From NCBI GenBank assembly GCA_023424865.1, contig JAFADM010000235.1:1-18423 (forward strand): a stretch of 18,423 nucleotides of DNA, given 5' to 3'. Both the position numbers and the translations under genes were made by a program. The notes beneath the pieces were generated by a model, which made no database searches, was not told where the DNA came from, and was given only the letters and a program-made list of their open reading frames with translations. Positions within the stretch are counted from its first letter, which is position 1. Every line of letters begins with the position of its first letter. Positions 1 to 7,993 of this stretch are shown piece after piece. This DNA is from Bacillota bacterium. Its GTDB lineage: Bacteria > Bacillota_A > Clostridia > DSM-8532.

Positions 1-152
1 CTGGTTTCCTTGGAAAAGGAAACGGCAATGGTAAGCAGCAAGGGATAGAGGCAAAGCAGAGCAAAAAGTATGGTTGCAATATAAAACACTGTCAGAAGCA
101 GGGAATCGCCTTTCCCCAAAGTATGAACAGATTGATTTCTTGCTTTCGTCAA
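1..152 (-). CDS. Carbohydrate ABC transporter permease, second subunit (N-terminal part only)
   Basis: Only the first 50 codons lie in the window. They give a short basic N-terminus (TKARNQSVHTLGKGD) and then one hydrophobic segment (LLLTVFYIATILFALLCLYP) running into a periplasm-side region with FSKET. This is the usual beginning of the YtcP/AraQ-type permease paired with LplB-type permeases in Gram-positive oligosaccharide importers. The start is a TTG at 152..150, preceded by AAGGGGG about 10 nt upstream, which lies just after the stop of the preceding permease. The 17-bp gap and same strand make it the next gene of the same operon. The binding protein would be expected further downstream, outside the window. 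Family assignment is inferred from context and the short N-terminus. Confidence 0.72.
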   Translation of the reverse strand, partial: MTKARNQSVHTLGKGDSLLLTVFYIATILFALLCLYPLLLTIAVSFSKET

Positions 153-169
153 GGTAAGGATACCCCCTT

Positions 170-1129
170 TTAAAATAATTTGTAGTCTTTGTCAAACCGT
201 CCGGCAAGCCAGTTTGAGAAAAGGACAAGCATAAAGCCGAAAACCGACTGGTAAAGGCCGATGGCCGATCCCATTGTAAAATCCCCCATGCCCATAATGG
301 ACCGGTAAACAAAGGAATCGATAATTTCAGTGGTTTCCATAAGCATGGCGGACAGGTTTGTCAGAGACATGAGCATGGTTAAATCACCGCTGAGCATTCT
401 TCCAATGGAGAGAAGGAATAAAATAATAACGGTGGGCTTTAAAAGGGGCAGGGTAATATACCGTATTTTCTGCCAAAGCGTGGCCCCGTCCACCTCTGCG
501 GATTCGTAAAAGGAGATGTCAAAGCCCGTTATGGTTGCAAAATAGATAATGCCTCCGTAGCCCGCGCCCTTCCATATGGTACTTATTGTAAGTATGGCAG
601 GCCAATACGATGCATTGTTATAAAAGTCAATTCTTTCCATCCCCAGCGAAACAAGAAGATTGTTAATGACACCGCCCTTATAGGAAAGAATAGCGGTAAG
701 GATTCCTCCGGCTACAACCCAGGATATGAAATGGGGCAGGATGGACAGGGACTGTACCACCTTAAGAAGCGCCTTATGCCTTATTTCATTAAACATGATG
801 GCAAGGCCAATGGACATGGAGGTACCGAAGACAGTATAAAGAATATTCAGAAAAATCGTATTTCGTGTTGCACGCCAGGCATTTGAGAAGTTGGCAAAAA
901 AGAATTCAAAATTTTTAAGCCCAACCCATGGGCTCCCAAAAATGCCGTCTTTAAAGTTATACTTTTTAAATACGATGATAAGGCCGCTCAATGGGATATA
1001 AGCAAACATAATGGTGAGAATGATTACAGGCAGCGCCAGCAGCCAAAGCTGCCAGTAGGTTTTCATATGAGCGACAATTCCATTACGTTTTCGAACCGTT
1101 TGTATCAAACCGTAAGGCCCCCTTTGCAA
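170..1129 (-). CDS. LplB-type carbohydrate ABC transporter permease
   Basis: Inner-membrane permease subunit of a CUT1-type oligosaccharide importer. About six hydrophobic segments are visible, the first at residues 28-52. The ATPase-contacting EAA loop is clear at residues 209-232 (ESAEVDGATLWQKI, then LPLLKP). Length 319 aa is normal for LplB/YteP/YesP relatives, many of which move pectin-derived or rhamnogalacturonan oligomers. No ATPase gene is present, which is usual because such importers share an MsmX-like ATPase encoded elsewhere. The start used is a TTG at 1129 with AAGGAG 13 nt upstream, a rather long spacing. An internal ATG at residue 22 (MKTYWQLWLL) is the alternative but has only a weak ribosome site. 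Placement behind the YesS-like regulator suggests it is that regulator's target. No hairpin terminator separates it from that gene. Confidence 0.9.
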   Translation of the reverse strand: MQRGPYGLIQTVRKRNGIVAHMKTYWQLWLLALPVIILTIMFAYIPLSGLIIVFKKYNFKDGIFGSPWVGLKNFEFFFANFSNAWRATRNTIFLNILYTVFGTSMSIGLAIMFNEIRHKALLKVVQSLSILPHFISWVVAGGILTAILSYKGGVINNLLVSLGMERIDFYNNASYWPAILTISTIWKGAGYGGIIYFATITGFDISFYESAEVDGATLWQKIRYITLPLLKPTVIILFLLSIGRMLSGDLTMLMSLTNLSAMLMETTEIIDSFVYRSIMGMGDFTMGSAIGLYQSVFGFMLVLFSNWLAGRFDKDYKLF

Positions 1130-1289
1130 GATTGTGATTACGCTCCTTATTAAGCCATTGGGGGGCCTTGTTCTTCAAGAATAATAAATTTATATTCTGT
1201 TGTTTTCTTTGTTTTTTGGACTATTGAAATATTGCAGTGGTTTTGTTTTATTGCACACCGGTTTTGAAAAGGCCGATGGTTCATGGGTT

Positions 1290-3584
1290 TCATCCTTCTC
1301 TCATGCTGTTTTGACGGTATTTGCCCGGAGTGATGCCATAACGCTTTTTAAAAAGAGCGGTATAATAGGAGGTATTGGTGTAGCCCACCTCCGTACAAAT
1401 TTCCTGAATGCTTGCCTTCGGATTTTGAAGCAATAGCTTGCGGCTTTCCTCAAGCCTTACATTGGATAAATAGTCAGGGAAGGCACAGTTTGCGTATTCA
1501 TTAAAGATTCGGCTGAAATAGGACGGCGTAATGCCGAATTTTCCCGACAAATGCTGGGCTGTGAGATTATAGTCATTGTAGTTTTGATTTATATATTGAA
1601 TGGCTTTGGACACAAGCTCAAAGCTTCCGGTATTTTGAAGCTGATTACGATAGTTTTTTATGGACATAAAATAGTCGCCGAACCATTGACGGGCTTCGCT
1701 TAAAAAGTTTAGCCGCTGTATTTCGACGCGTATGGTTTCATAGGTTTTAAAGTCCATATTGGCGTTGTCCCGGGATAAATCCGATTGAATACGCCGCATT
1801 TCACAGGCCGCACCGATTAAAGTTTCAAAGGCAGTCTGAAGGGATCTGGTCTTTATAAAGGCTTCCATTTTTTCATATTCACGAGTAAATTCGCCTTCAT
1901 TCATGGATCTTACAGACTGGATTAAAGGTGAAAGATCATAGCTCTTTTCACTGGAATGAAAAGCACAAGCCTGCATTTCATCTTCGGTTATAACCGTGTT
2001 TTCACCAAAAAGGAAACGATAGCCTGCGGCAGCACAGGCAATCCGGTAGGACTGTCTTAGCTCCCCTACCTCCTTGCAGGGATTGCCCAGGCCCATATTA
2101 AGCTTAAAGGGAAAAACGCCTGAAATCAGCTCAATGACTTCAAGGCTCAAAGCTTCCAGCTTGCTTTTTGCATCCTCGTCCGGATTTTGATGAAACACAA
2201 TGGATGCAATGTATTCATTATCCATGATAAAGGTTTTGGTTTCACAGGTTTGCTGAAAATGATTGGAAACAATGTCACAGAGCGCCTCCATACTTTCGTT
2301 GACCGGCTCTTCCCCATTGCTTTCCGTCAAATTCGAAGGATACCCAACCCGTAGAACGGCTACAGAGTATAATGACGATGCACCGAAACTGTTTAAAATC
2401 TCCTCAAAGGCTTTGGGCGGAGAGGTCTGATTGGATTTGGCCGACAGGTATTTTACCATCTGCTCCGCTTCGATTTCCTTCCGGTAATCACTAAGGCGGC
2501 TGGCCATATGAGTAAAGGTGGTTGAGGCAGCGGCAAGCTCATTGGTTTTACCTGCCCGGGCTTCCGGCTTTTCAAGTCCGGAGGAAGCCACACTGTCTAC
2601 AAATTCATCAATGGGATGGTAAACCCGCGCAGACACATAAGTGGATAAAAACAGGGAGCCCATGCCCATGGCTATACCCAGTGACAGAATAATCCAGCGA
2701 ATTCGGGCGACAGGATCCTGTATGTAATGATAAGGCAGCATATGAACAATGGAATAGCTGTTGTCCTGAGCGGTGATATAGCTCAGAAAATACTTTTCTC
2801 CTTGAAAATCCAGCTTTGAAAAGCTGTTCTCGGATTTCTCCTTGAAGATGGTTTTATAAATTTCAAGATCATCAATGCGCTGCCCAAAAGAGAACAAATC
2901 TCCCACGCTTCCCAGAATAATACCTTTTCCATCCAGAATAAAGAAATTCTCTCCCTCCCAGTTATGGGAGAACATTTCCTTAGTGATGGAGCCAATATCA
3001 ATATTGACCATGATTCCCACAGGAACGGTTTGCCTGGCCGGCCATTCCCCCACCGACACACCCAGAAGCTCCTCCGTGCTTCCATCTATCCCTGTATAGC
3101 TCCAGGTAAAGAGCTTGCTTTTGAGGGATTGGGGAAAAGCCTCCCCCACCAGGCTGTCGATATTGCGTTCGGGAAACAGCGTATAATTGCTGGCTTTGAG
3201 CAAAACCCCGTCCGTCCCCATGATGAAAAGGGAATGAACCCAGTTGTTAACCATAATATTGTTCAATATGGTATTGGCAATAACCGACATGTTGTCGCTC
3301 CACTGGCTTTCGTTCCGGACAATCATGCGATTGACATAAACGTTTTTGTACAGGGTTTCCGCCGTATTTTTCGCAGAGGTCATGTAATTGTCAAAAACAA
3401 TGTCATAGTTGGCCAGAACCCTTTTATCATTTTCCACAAGTTGGGATTCGGTAACCTTGCTGAGCCAGGTAAATCCAATTGAACAAACCAGGATAATAAA
3501 GAAAAATGATATCAGGAAGGTACCTAAAAAGATCTTTTGAAGGATGGCACGTTCCTTATATTTTTTTATCCATTTTCCATACAT
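1290..3584 (-). CDS. YesS-like membrane-anchored AraC-family transcriptional regulator
   Basis: 764 aa, close to the length of Bacillus subtilis YesS. A first membrane helix lies at about residues 17-41 and a second at about 297-317. Between them is an extracytoplasmic sensor domain of about 255 residues. A HAMP-like stretch (VYHPIDEFVDSV) follows the second helix, then a cytoplasmic linker region. The C-terminal 100 residues form a double helix-turn-helix AraC domain (LTAQHLSGKFGITPSYFSRIF and IQEICTEVGYTNTSYYTALF, ending YGITPGKYRQ). There is no kinase or receiver domain, so this is a one-component sensor that could bind an extracellular sugar and activate transcription. Start ATG at 3584 has AAGGAGA 7 nt upstream. 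It is divergent from the pectinesterase and upstream of the ABC permeases, so both are candidate targets. The ligand is unknown; pectic oligomers are inferred from context. Confidence 0.9.
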   Translation of the reverse strand: MYGKWIKKYKERAILQKIFLGTFLISFFFIILVCSIGFTWLSKVTESQLVENDKRVLANYDIVFDNYMTSAKNTAETLYKNVYVNRMIVRNESQWSDNMSVIANTILNNIMVNNWVHSLFIMGTDGVLLKASNYTLFPERNIDSLVGEAFPQSLKSKLFTWSYTGIDGSTEELLGVSVGEWPARQTVPVGIMVNIDIGSITKEMFSHNWEGENFFILDGKGIILGSVGDLFSFGQRIDDLEIYKTIFKEKSENSFSKLDFQGEKYFLSYITAQDNSYSIVHMLPYHYIQDPVARIRWIILSLGIAMGMGSLFLSTYVSARVYHPIDEFVDSVASSGLEKPEARAGKTNELAAASTTFTHMASRLSDYRKEIEAEQMVKYLSAKSNQTSPPKAFEEILNSFGASSLYSVAVLRVGYPSNLTESNGEEPVNESMEALCDIVSNHFQQTCETKTFIMDNEYIASIVFHQNPDEDAKSKLEALSLEVIELISGVFPFKLNMGLGNPCKEVGELRQSYRIACAAAGYRFLFGENTVITEDEMQACAFHSSEKSYDLSPLIQSVRSMNEGEFTREYEKMEAFIKTRSLQTAFETLIGAACEMRRIQSDLSRDNANMDFKTYETIRVEIQRLNFLSEARQWFGDYFMSIKNYRNQLQNTGSFELVSKAIQYINQNYNDYNLTAQHLSGKFGITPSYFSRIFNEYANCAFPDYLSNVRLEESRKLLLQNPKASIQEICTEVGYTNTSYYTALFKKRYGITPGKYRQNSMREG

Positions 3585-3624
3585 AGGCCTTCTCCTTAGA
3601 GGAGTATTTCCAGCTCATAACAAC

Positions 3625-3639
3625 AACAGCCCAGCTGTT
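3625..3639. repeat. 15-bp inverted repeat, possible regulator site
   Basis: AACAGC-CCA-GCTGTT is a perfect 6-bp dyad around a 3-bp centre. It lies within the leader region of the YesS-like regulator gene. A dyad of this size is not rare by chance, so a function as operator is only suggested by its position. Confidence 0.3.
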
Positions 3640-3650
3640 TATGTAAAATA

Positions 3651-3670
3651 TTGAATACCCCTTTATTCAA
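3651..3670. repeat. 20-bp inverted repeat, possible regulator site
   Basis: TTGAATA-CCCCTT-TATTCAA is a perfect 7-bp dyad with a 6-bp spacer in the divergent control region. It falls at about the -10 position of the candidate minus-strand promoter with TTGACA at 3689..3684, so a bound protein could interfere with or autoregulate the AraC-type gene. AraC-family proteins more often use direct repeats, so the bound protein is unknown. Confidence 0.35.
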
Positions 3671-3802
3671 CAAATTTATAGGATGTCAATTATTTATTAT
3701 ATCCTTCCCAAAACCATGTGAACTATAATGATTTCATCATTCTTAATTCATTTGTCGGACCTTTGGTCTTAATAAGGCAAAGCAAGCAGACGGAGGCTTA
3801 AC

Positions 3803-4801
3803 ATGATTATTGTATCAAAAGACAACGGTGGCTTTTCTTCCCTTCAGGAGGCCATACTTTCCATTCCGGATACGACCCGGGAAACGGTAACAGTATTTAT
3901 TGAACCGGGCATTTACGAAGAAAAGGTGTTCATCCGCAAGCACAACATCTGTCTGGTGGGCAAAGACAGGGAGAATACGATCATCCGCTATGGTGACGGT
4001 GCCAAAAAACCCCGGGGAGACGGTACGGATTACGGTACCTTTAATACCGCCACTGTTTTTTTCTCCGGCAGCGACATAACCGTCAGGAACCTTACCTTTG
4101 AAAATACCGCAGGCCCCGGCAAGGTTGCCGGTCAGGCCCTGGCCGCATTTATTGCTTCGGACAGAACAGCCTTCTACAACTGTGCCTTTCATGGCTTTCA
4201 GGATACTATTTTTACGGGAGACTTAAAGGATCCTGTTTTTATGCGGCTTATGATGCCGGATTTTATTGAGAACTCATCTGTTCCCTGGCTTTTCGACGTC
4301 AACCGCAACTATTTTGAAAATTGTCTAATAAGTGGCGACGTGGACTATCTGTTTGGCCCCAGCACCGCTTATTTCAACCGCTGCCAGATTCAGTCCAGGC
4401 TTCTTTCCAGTGAAAGCACCGCTTTTATTACCGCAGCCAGCACCCCAATCAATCAGGAATACGGCTATGTGTTTTACCGTTGCGACATAACTGGCGAGGG
4501 TGCGGACGGAAGCATTTATCTGGGCCGCCCATGGCGGGATTATGCCAAAACCGCCTTTATCGAATGTGCCATGGACAAGCATATTCATCCCGTGGGATGG
4601 GATAATTGGGGCAAGCCAAAAGCTGAAGCTGTAAGCTCTTATATCGAATATGGCAACACAGGCCCGGGAGCAGCATCGGATAAACGCGTTTCCTTCAGCA
4701 AGCAGCTGACCAATCCCGGTATCCCGGAATACTTTTCATATGACAAGGTCCTTGGAGGCCACGACGGGTGGCTTCCTGCCAATGCGTACATTGCAAAATA
4801 A
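3803..4801 (+). CDS. Pectin methylesterase (CE8), apparently cytoplasmic
   Basis: Removes methyl groups from methyl-esterified galacturonate units, releasing methanol. The 332-aa chain is a right-handed beta-helix of the CE8 family. The signature residues are all present: the oxyanion Gln and acid Asp in GFQDT (Q133, D134), the second catalytic Asp in GDVDYLFG (D181), and Arg242 in YLGRPW. GQAL (110-113) stands for the usual GQAVAL. There is no signal peptide: the chain starts MIIVSKDNGGFSSLQEAI, which is already the first beta-helix turn. Between D134 and D181 there are 46 residues where bacterial and plant enzymes usually have about 20, giving an insert around residues 139-165 (DPVFMRLMMPDF). 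Start ATG has GGAGG 6 nt upstream. It is followed by a hairpin terminator, so it may be transcribed alone. It would act on imported oligomers before GH28. Confidence 0.9.
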   Translation: MIIVSKDNGGFSSLQEAILSIPDTTRETVTVFIEPGIYEEKVFIRKHNICLVGKDRENTIIRYGDGAKKPRGDGTDYGTFNTATVFFSGSDITVRNLTFENTAGPGKVAGQALAAFIASDRTAFYNCAFHGFQDTIFTGDLKDPVFMRLMMPDFIENSSVPWLFDVNRNYFENCLISGDVDYLFGPSTAYFNRCQIQSRLLSSESTAFITAASTPINQEYGYVFYRCDITGEGADGSIYLGRPWRDYAKTAFIECAMDKHIHPVGWDNWGKPKAEAVSSYIEYGNTGPGAASDKRVSFSKQLTNPGIPEYFSYDKVLGGHDGWLPANAYIAK

Positions 4802-4823
4802 GTTTATTAAATTATATAATATT

Positions 4824-4889
4824 AAAATGCACTTCCTGTTTTCGATATCCGGGCATAAGGCCCGGATATCGGCATAATAGGGCATTTTT
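4824..4889 (+). terminator. Long hairpin terminator after pectinesterase
   Basis: A perfect 12-bp stem, CGATATCCGGGC (4843-4854) with GCCCGGATATCG (4860-4871), encloses a 5-nt loop. Outside it, AAAATGC (4824-4830) can pair with GCATTTT (4882-4888), which ends in a run of five T. It lies 22-88 bp after the pectinesterase stop and is the only plausible terminator for that gene. The T-run is 13 nt beyond the inner stem, so termination would depend on the outer pairing. Confidence 0.65.
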
Positions 4890-4967
4890 ATGTTAATGAG
4901 CAAATAAATTGTGGTATGGATCATTAAACTGTACTTATTGTGAGCAAAAATGTAAAGGAGTTGTCCC

Positions 4968-5378
4968 ATGGAAAATTATCAATCCCGAGATTCAATCCCC
5001 ATGAGCCTTTCCAGTGCAAAAAACATGGTGTCCTGGGCGAAATTCATAGCAATCATGGATATCGTTTTTGGCGCCATTTCATGCCTGGGGATTATAACGG
5101 CTGTTTATGGCGTTCCCAAAATCATGTCCGGAGCAAATCTATTGAACGCCGCCAAGAAGTTAAGGCAGCATCTTGAAGAACCTGATCCGGACAAGATTTC
5201 AGGAGCACTTGATAATCTCCATGATTATTTTAAGTTAAACGGCATCACCGTCATCATCAATATTGTGACTACCGTCGCAGTAATACTCTTTTACGTTTAT
5301 GCCATCTACGCGGTAATCTCTAATTTAATGGATTCACCCGGCAGGATCAACGATCTGCCCTATTACTTCCGATATTAG
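4968..5378 (+). CDS. Small two-helix membrane protein, DUF5362-like
   Basis: 136 aa. Two hydrophobic helices are visible at about residues 24-50 (AKFIAIMDIVFGAISCLGII) and 92-119 (ITVIINIVTTVAVILFYVY). Between them is a charged, helical stretch (NAAKKLRQHLEEPDPDKISG and ALDNLHDYFKL). The pattern CLGIITAVYGVPKI followed by an amphipathic helix and a second membrane helix fits my memory of DUF5362 proteins of Firmicutes, whose function is not known. Start ATG has AAAGGAG 7 nt upstream, a strong site. The stop TAG overlaps the stop of the convergent GH43 gene by 4 bp. A relation to pectin use rests only on position. Family assignment is from pattern memory. Confidence 0.75.
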   Translation: MENYQSRDSIPMSLSSAKNMVSWAKFIAIMDIVFGAISCLGIITAVYGVPKIMSGANLLNAAKKLRQHLEEPDPDKISGALDNLHDYFKLNGITVIINIVTTVAVILFYVYAIYAVISNLMDSPGRINDLPYYFRY

Positions 5379-6898
5379 TCCGCAACAGGCTCAACCCTCA
5401 CCCAATCCGAAGAAGCACTGCCGCTTCCAGTTACAAACAGGCCGAACTTGGCTCCCACCCAGGCACCTGGGGTGGTAGTGAATTTAAGGCCGGAAGACAG
5501 AAAAGCCTTGCCGTCGATGCCGTAGAAAAACTCGCATTCCGTGCTGTTTCTTACTGTCAGCTTAAGGTAAAGCTCTCCGGTTAAGTTGGCGCTGGCTATA
5601 ACCGTTCTGTCCTCCCCGCCCTTCTGAATGCCGCGATAGGCCACAAGTTCAATGCCTTCAGCGGCTTTATGAATGGCAAGAGCACCGTACACACCGCCTA
5701 GCGCCATAAAGCCCACGGTGTCCCCGGCCTTAAGATCGGAAAAATCCAACCGGGCTACAGCCTGGAATTCGGGGGCCATGAACTTTTGAAGGAGCAAATG
5801 GGGCATATCGTTAAGACTACCCGTATAATTCTGTCCAAAGAGGCGGAGGCGGCTGTTTTCAAGGCTGTACCATTCCTCGCGGTAATTGGCGTTCCATTGC
5901 CACTGAAGGCCCAGAGCGGGACCGTCAAACTCATCACTGTCGGCCGGATAAACGGGGTCGAACACTCCGCCCACATCCGGCTTTTTGTATTCCATCACAG
6001 GCTGTCCGCAGCCTTCACCGCCGCTGTCATCACCAATGACGGGCCAATCGTTAACCCATTGAACGGGCTGAAGATGAACAATTCTTCCTGCAACCCCCAC
6101 ATCCTGAAAATGGAGAAACCAGTTTTCACCGGAAGGTGTATCTACCAGAGCGCCCTGGTGAGGTCCGTTAACCGAGGTTGAACCCCTGTACATAACCACC
6201 TTATCCTCATAGGGGCCCCATATGCTTTTAGAACGAAGGACGGTCTGCCAGCCGTGCTTTACGCCGCCGGCAGGGGCAAAAATATAGTAGTAGCTGTTTC
6301 TTTTATAAAGCTTGGGGCCTTCTATGGTAGGCTGGGTATTATGCCCGTCAAAAACGTGGCGGCCGTCGTCCAGAAGGCCTGTGCAGTCGGGTTTCATGGG
6401 GGCTACATTAAGTATGCTCTTAAAGCCGATACGGCTCTTGGCAAAAGCGCTTACCATGTAAGCCTTGCCGTCGTCGTCCCACAGGGGGCAGGGATCAATC
6501 CAGCCCTTGCCTTCACGTACCGGGAAGGGTTCACTCCATTTGCCGAAGGGATCCACTGCCGTACAGCAAAAGATGCCCTCGTCCGGCATGGGGTAAAACA
6601 CCCAGAATTTATCATCATGGTAGCGGATGGCAGGGGCCCAGACGCCTCTGCCATGGGCAGGCACATCGTAATCGGAATAGGGAATTTTATCCAGAACATA
6701 ATTAACCACGCGCCAGTTAACCAGATCCTTGGAATGCAGAAGAGGCAGTGCCGGCGTATTGCAGAAGCTGGACGCCACCATGAAATAATCCTCCCCAACC
6801 CGAATGGCATCCGGATCCGAATAATCGGCGTATAAAATAGGATTGCGGTAGGTTCCATCACCCAGATCAGCATTCCAGACTTGCTTGTTTTCCTTCAT
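5375..6898 (-). CDS. GH43 family glycoside hydrolase (beta-xylosidase or arabinosidase type)
   Basis: 507 aa in two domains. Residues about 15-300 are a five-bladed beta-propeller with the GH43 triad: general base D28 in YSDPD, the pKa-tuning Asp D135 in GWIDPCPLWDDDG, and general acid E193 in TIEGPKLY. Residues about 320-505 are a jelly-roll domain like those C-terminal in GH43 xylosidases (DEFDGPALGLQWQWN at its start). Such enzymes remove xylose, arabinose or galactose from side chains; the exact sugar cannot be read from the sequence. There is no signal peptide, so it should work on imported oligomers. ATG at 6898 has AAAGG 9 nt upstream, within an AAAGGCGG also seen before the GH28 start. 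It is the third gene after GH28 and the oxidoreductase, with a 104-bp gap that shows no clear terminator, so co-transcription is likely. Confidence 0.92.
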   Translation of the reverse strand: MKENKQVWNADLGDGTYRNPILYADYSDPDAIRVGEDYFMVASSFCNTPALPLLHSKDLVNWRVVNYVLDKIPYSDYDVPAHGRGVWAPAIRYHDDKFWVFYPMPDEGIFCCTAVDPFGKWSEPFPVREGKGWIDPCPLWDDDGKAYMVSAFAKSRIGFKSILNVAPMKPDCTGLLDDGRHVFDGHNTQPTIEGPKLYKRNSYYYIFAPAGGVKHGWQTVLRSKSIWGPYEDKVVMYRGSTSVNGPHQGALVDTPSGENWFLHFQDVGVAGRIVHLQPVQWVNDWPVIGDDSGGEGCGQPVMEYKKPDVGGVFDPVYPADSDEFDGPALGLQWQWNANYREEWYSLENSRLRLFGQNYTGSLNDMPHLLLQKFMAPEFQAVARLDFSDLKAGDTVGFMALGGVYGALAIHKAAEGIELVAYRGIQKGGEDRTVIASANLTGELYLKLTVRNSTECEFFYGIDGKAFLSSGLKFTTTPGAWVGAKFGLFVTGSGSASSDWVRVEPVAD

Positions 6899-7002
6899 AA
6901 TGAACCGCCTTTCATTTCTATCTGTAGTATCAGAAGATCAGTGTTCCGAGATATATCCATAATATCCGTAATAATTTTTTTGTTATATGAGCCGGGGCTT
7001 TA

Positions 7003-7980
7003 TTAAATAACCAGGGGTTGTCCCCTGTCGGCGGAATCCCGGGCCGTTAAGGCTACCCGGGTAGATGCCAGGGAGCTTTCAGTGGTAATGAGACCTTCTT
7101 CCCCTTTTACAGCAGCGACAAAAGCGTCCCAAATGGACGGCGGGCTTAAAAGCGGGACCTCCCGCTCACCCTTTTCATCAATGACATAAAGCTTGCGGGA
7201 TCGTACCTCCAGCACACCTTTGGTTCCTGCCGCCCTTACCCGATCGTCGTCATGGGATGGGGCAGCTTCGGGACGCAAATAATCCAGATTAACCGAAGCC
7301 AGTATTTCATCCGAGAGCTTCATTGTAACCAGACCTGTCATTTCCAGTTCTCCCAGGCCGTGATTATGCTCCCCACTGTGTAGGGCAAAAACTGTTTCCA
7401 CCCTCCCACCGGCAAGAAACTGAACGGTATCGATGCCATGAATGCCTACCCAGGGAATGGTGCCGCCATAGCTTGACCGGCTTTTAAAAAACTCAGGACG
7501 GCGGCCCAGTCTGTAGGACTTCTGGGCATTGACCATACGCACCTGGCCGATAGCCCCATCCCGGATAAGCTTGTAGGCCGTATAAAACCAGGGATCGTAA
7601 CGGGCTGTTTGCATGGCCCAGAGCAAGGCACCCGCATCTTTAGCAGTATCCTCCAGCTCTTTGAGTTCCTCCAGCGTCAAAGCCAGGGGCTTTTCACAGT
7701 AGGTGGCAATGCCTCTTTTCAACGAAGCCAGCGCAGCCCTGCCGTGGCCGTCAAAGCGATTGTCTACGACAAAGATATCCGGCTGGACCGCATCCAGCAG
7801 CTCTTCGACGCTATTAAAGCGGGGCGCAGTCAGACCATGCTTTGCCATGGTCTCTTCCACCTTCACGATTCCGTCGTCAAGGGTTCCGCCATATCCCGCC
7901 AGCTCCTGCTCCTCACTTTTTGCAATGCCCTCAAGAACCCTGCCAAAATGGCCGCAGCCTCCAAACAAGCCTATTTTCAC
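7003..7980 (-). CDS. Gfo/Idh/MocA family oxidoreductase
   Basis: NAD(P)-dependent sugar or sugar-acid oxidoreductase of 325 aa. The N-terminal Rossmann fold starts at residue 1 (KIGLFGGCGHFG, dinucleotide loop). The conserved EKP is at residues 96-98 (YCEKPLAL) and the substrate-side region holds WVGIHGID (H181, D184 are candidate catalytic residues). The start is placed at GTG 7980: it has AAGGGAG 8 nt upstream, that ribosome site overlaps the stop of GH28, and the Rossmann strand begins at once. A longer in-frame start at 8061 would overlap GH28 by 68 bp and add a basic, non-homologous leader. It is co-transcribed with GH28 (13-bp gap). Its substrate is unknown; a galacturonate-related product released by GH28 is inferred. 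Confidence 0.9.
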   Translation of the reverse strand: MKIGLFGGCGHFGRVLEGIAKSEEQELAGYGGTLDDGIVKVEETMAKHGLTAPRFNSVEELLDAVQPDIFVVDNRFDGHGRAALASLKRGIATYCEKPLALTLEELKELEDTAKDAGALLWAMQTARYDPWFYTAYKLIRDGAIGQVRMVNAQKSYRLGRRPEFFKSRSSYGGTIPWVGIHGIDTVQFLAGGRVETVFALHSGEHNHGLGELEMTGLVTMKLSDEILASVNLDYLRPEAAPSHDDDRVRAAGTKGVLEVRSRKLYVIDEKGEREVPLLSPPSIWDAFVAAVKGEEGLITTESSLASTRVALTARDSADRGQPLVI

Positions 7981-7993
7981 TTTTATCTCTCCC

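Larger units (their letters stand above)
3585..3802. promoter_or_regulatory. Divergent control region between regulator and pectinesterase
   Basis: This 218-bp AT-rich gap must contain promoters for both divergent genes. On the plus strand TATAAT at 3724-3729 is a good -10 candidate for the pectinesterase, but no convincing -35 lies at the normal distance, as expected for an activator-dependent promoter. On the minus strand a perfect TTGACA lies at 3689..3684 with only an AT-rich, poorly matching -10 (about 3667..3661) downstream, and another TATAAT is at 3701..3696. Two inverted repeats (3625-3639 and 3651-3670) lie on the regulator side. Ribosome sites are AAGGAGA before the regulator and GGAGG (3792-3796) before the pectinesterase. 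Confidence 0.5.

Noticed and set aside
1130..1289. Promoter or terminator between the YesS-like gene and the first permease
   Set aside because: The 160-bp gap is AT-rich with TATAAA-like stretches, but no convincing -35/-10 pair and no hairpin with a T-run is visible, so nothing is claimed.
1342..1359. Inverted repeat around CGCTTTTTAAAAAGAGCG
   Set aside because: It lies inside the regulator's C-terminal coding region (codons for the FKKRYG motif) and is explained by the lysine codons; not in a regulatory position.
6899..7002. Terminator or separate promoter between the oxidoreductase and GH43 genes
   Set aside because: The GC-rich AGCCCCGGCT element cannot form a stable hairpin with a legal loop, and no paired -35/-10 boxes at proper spacing are visible.
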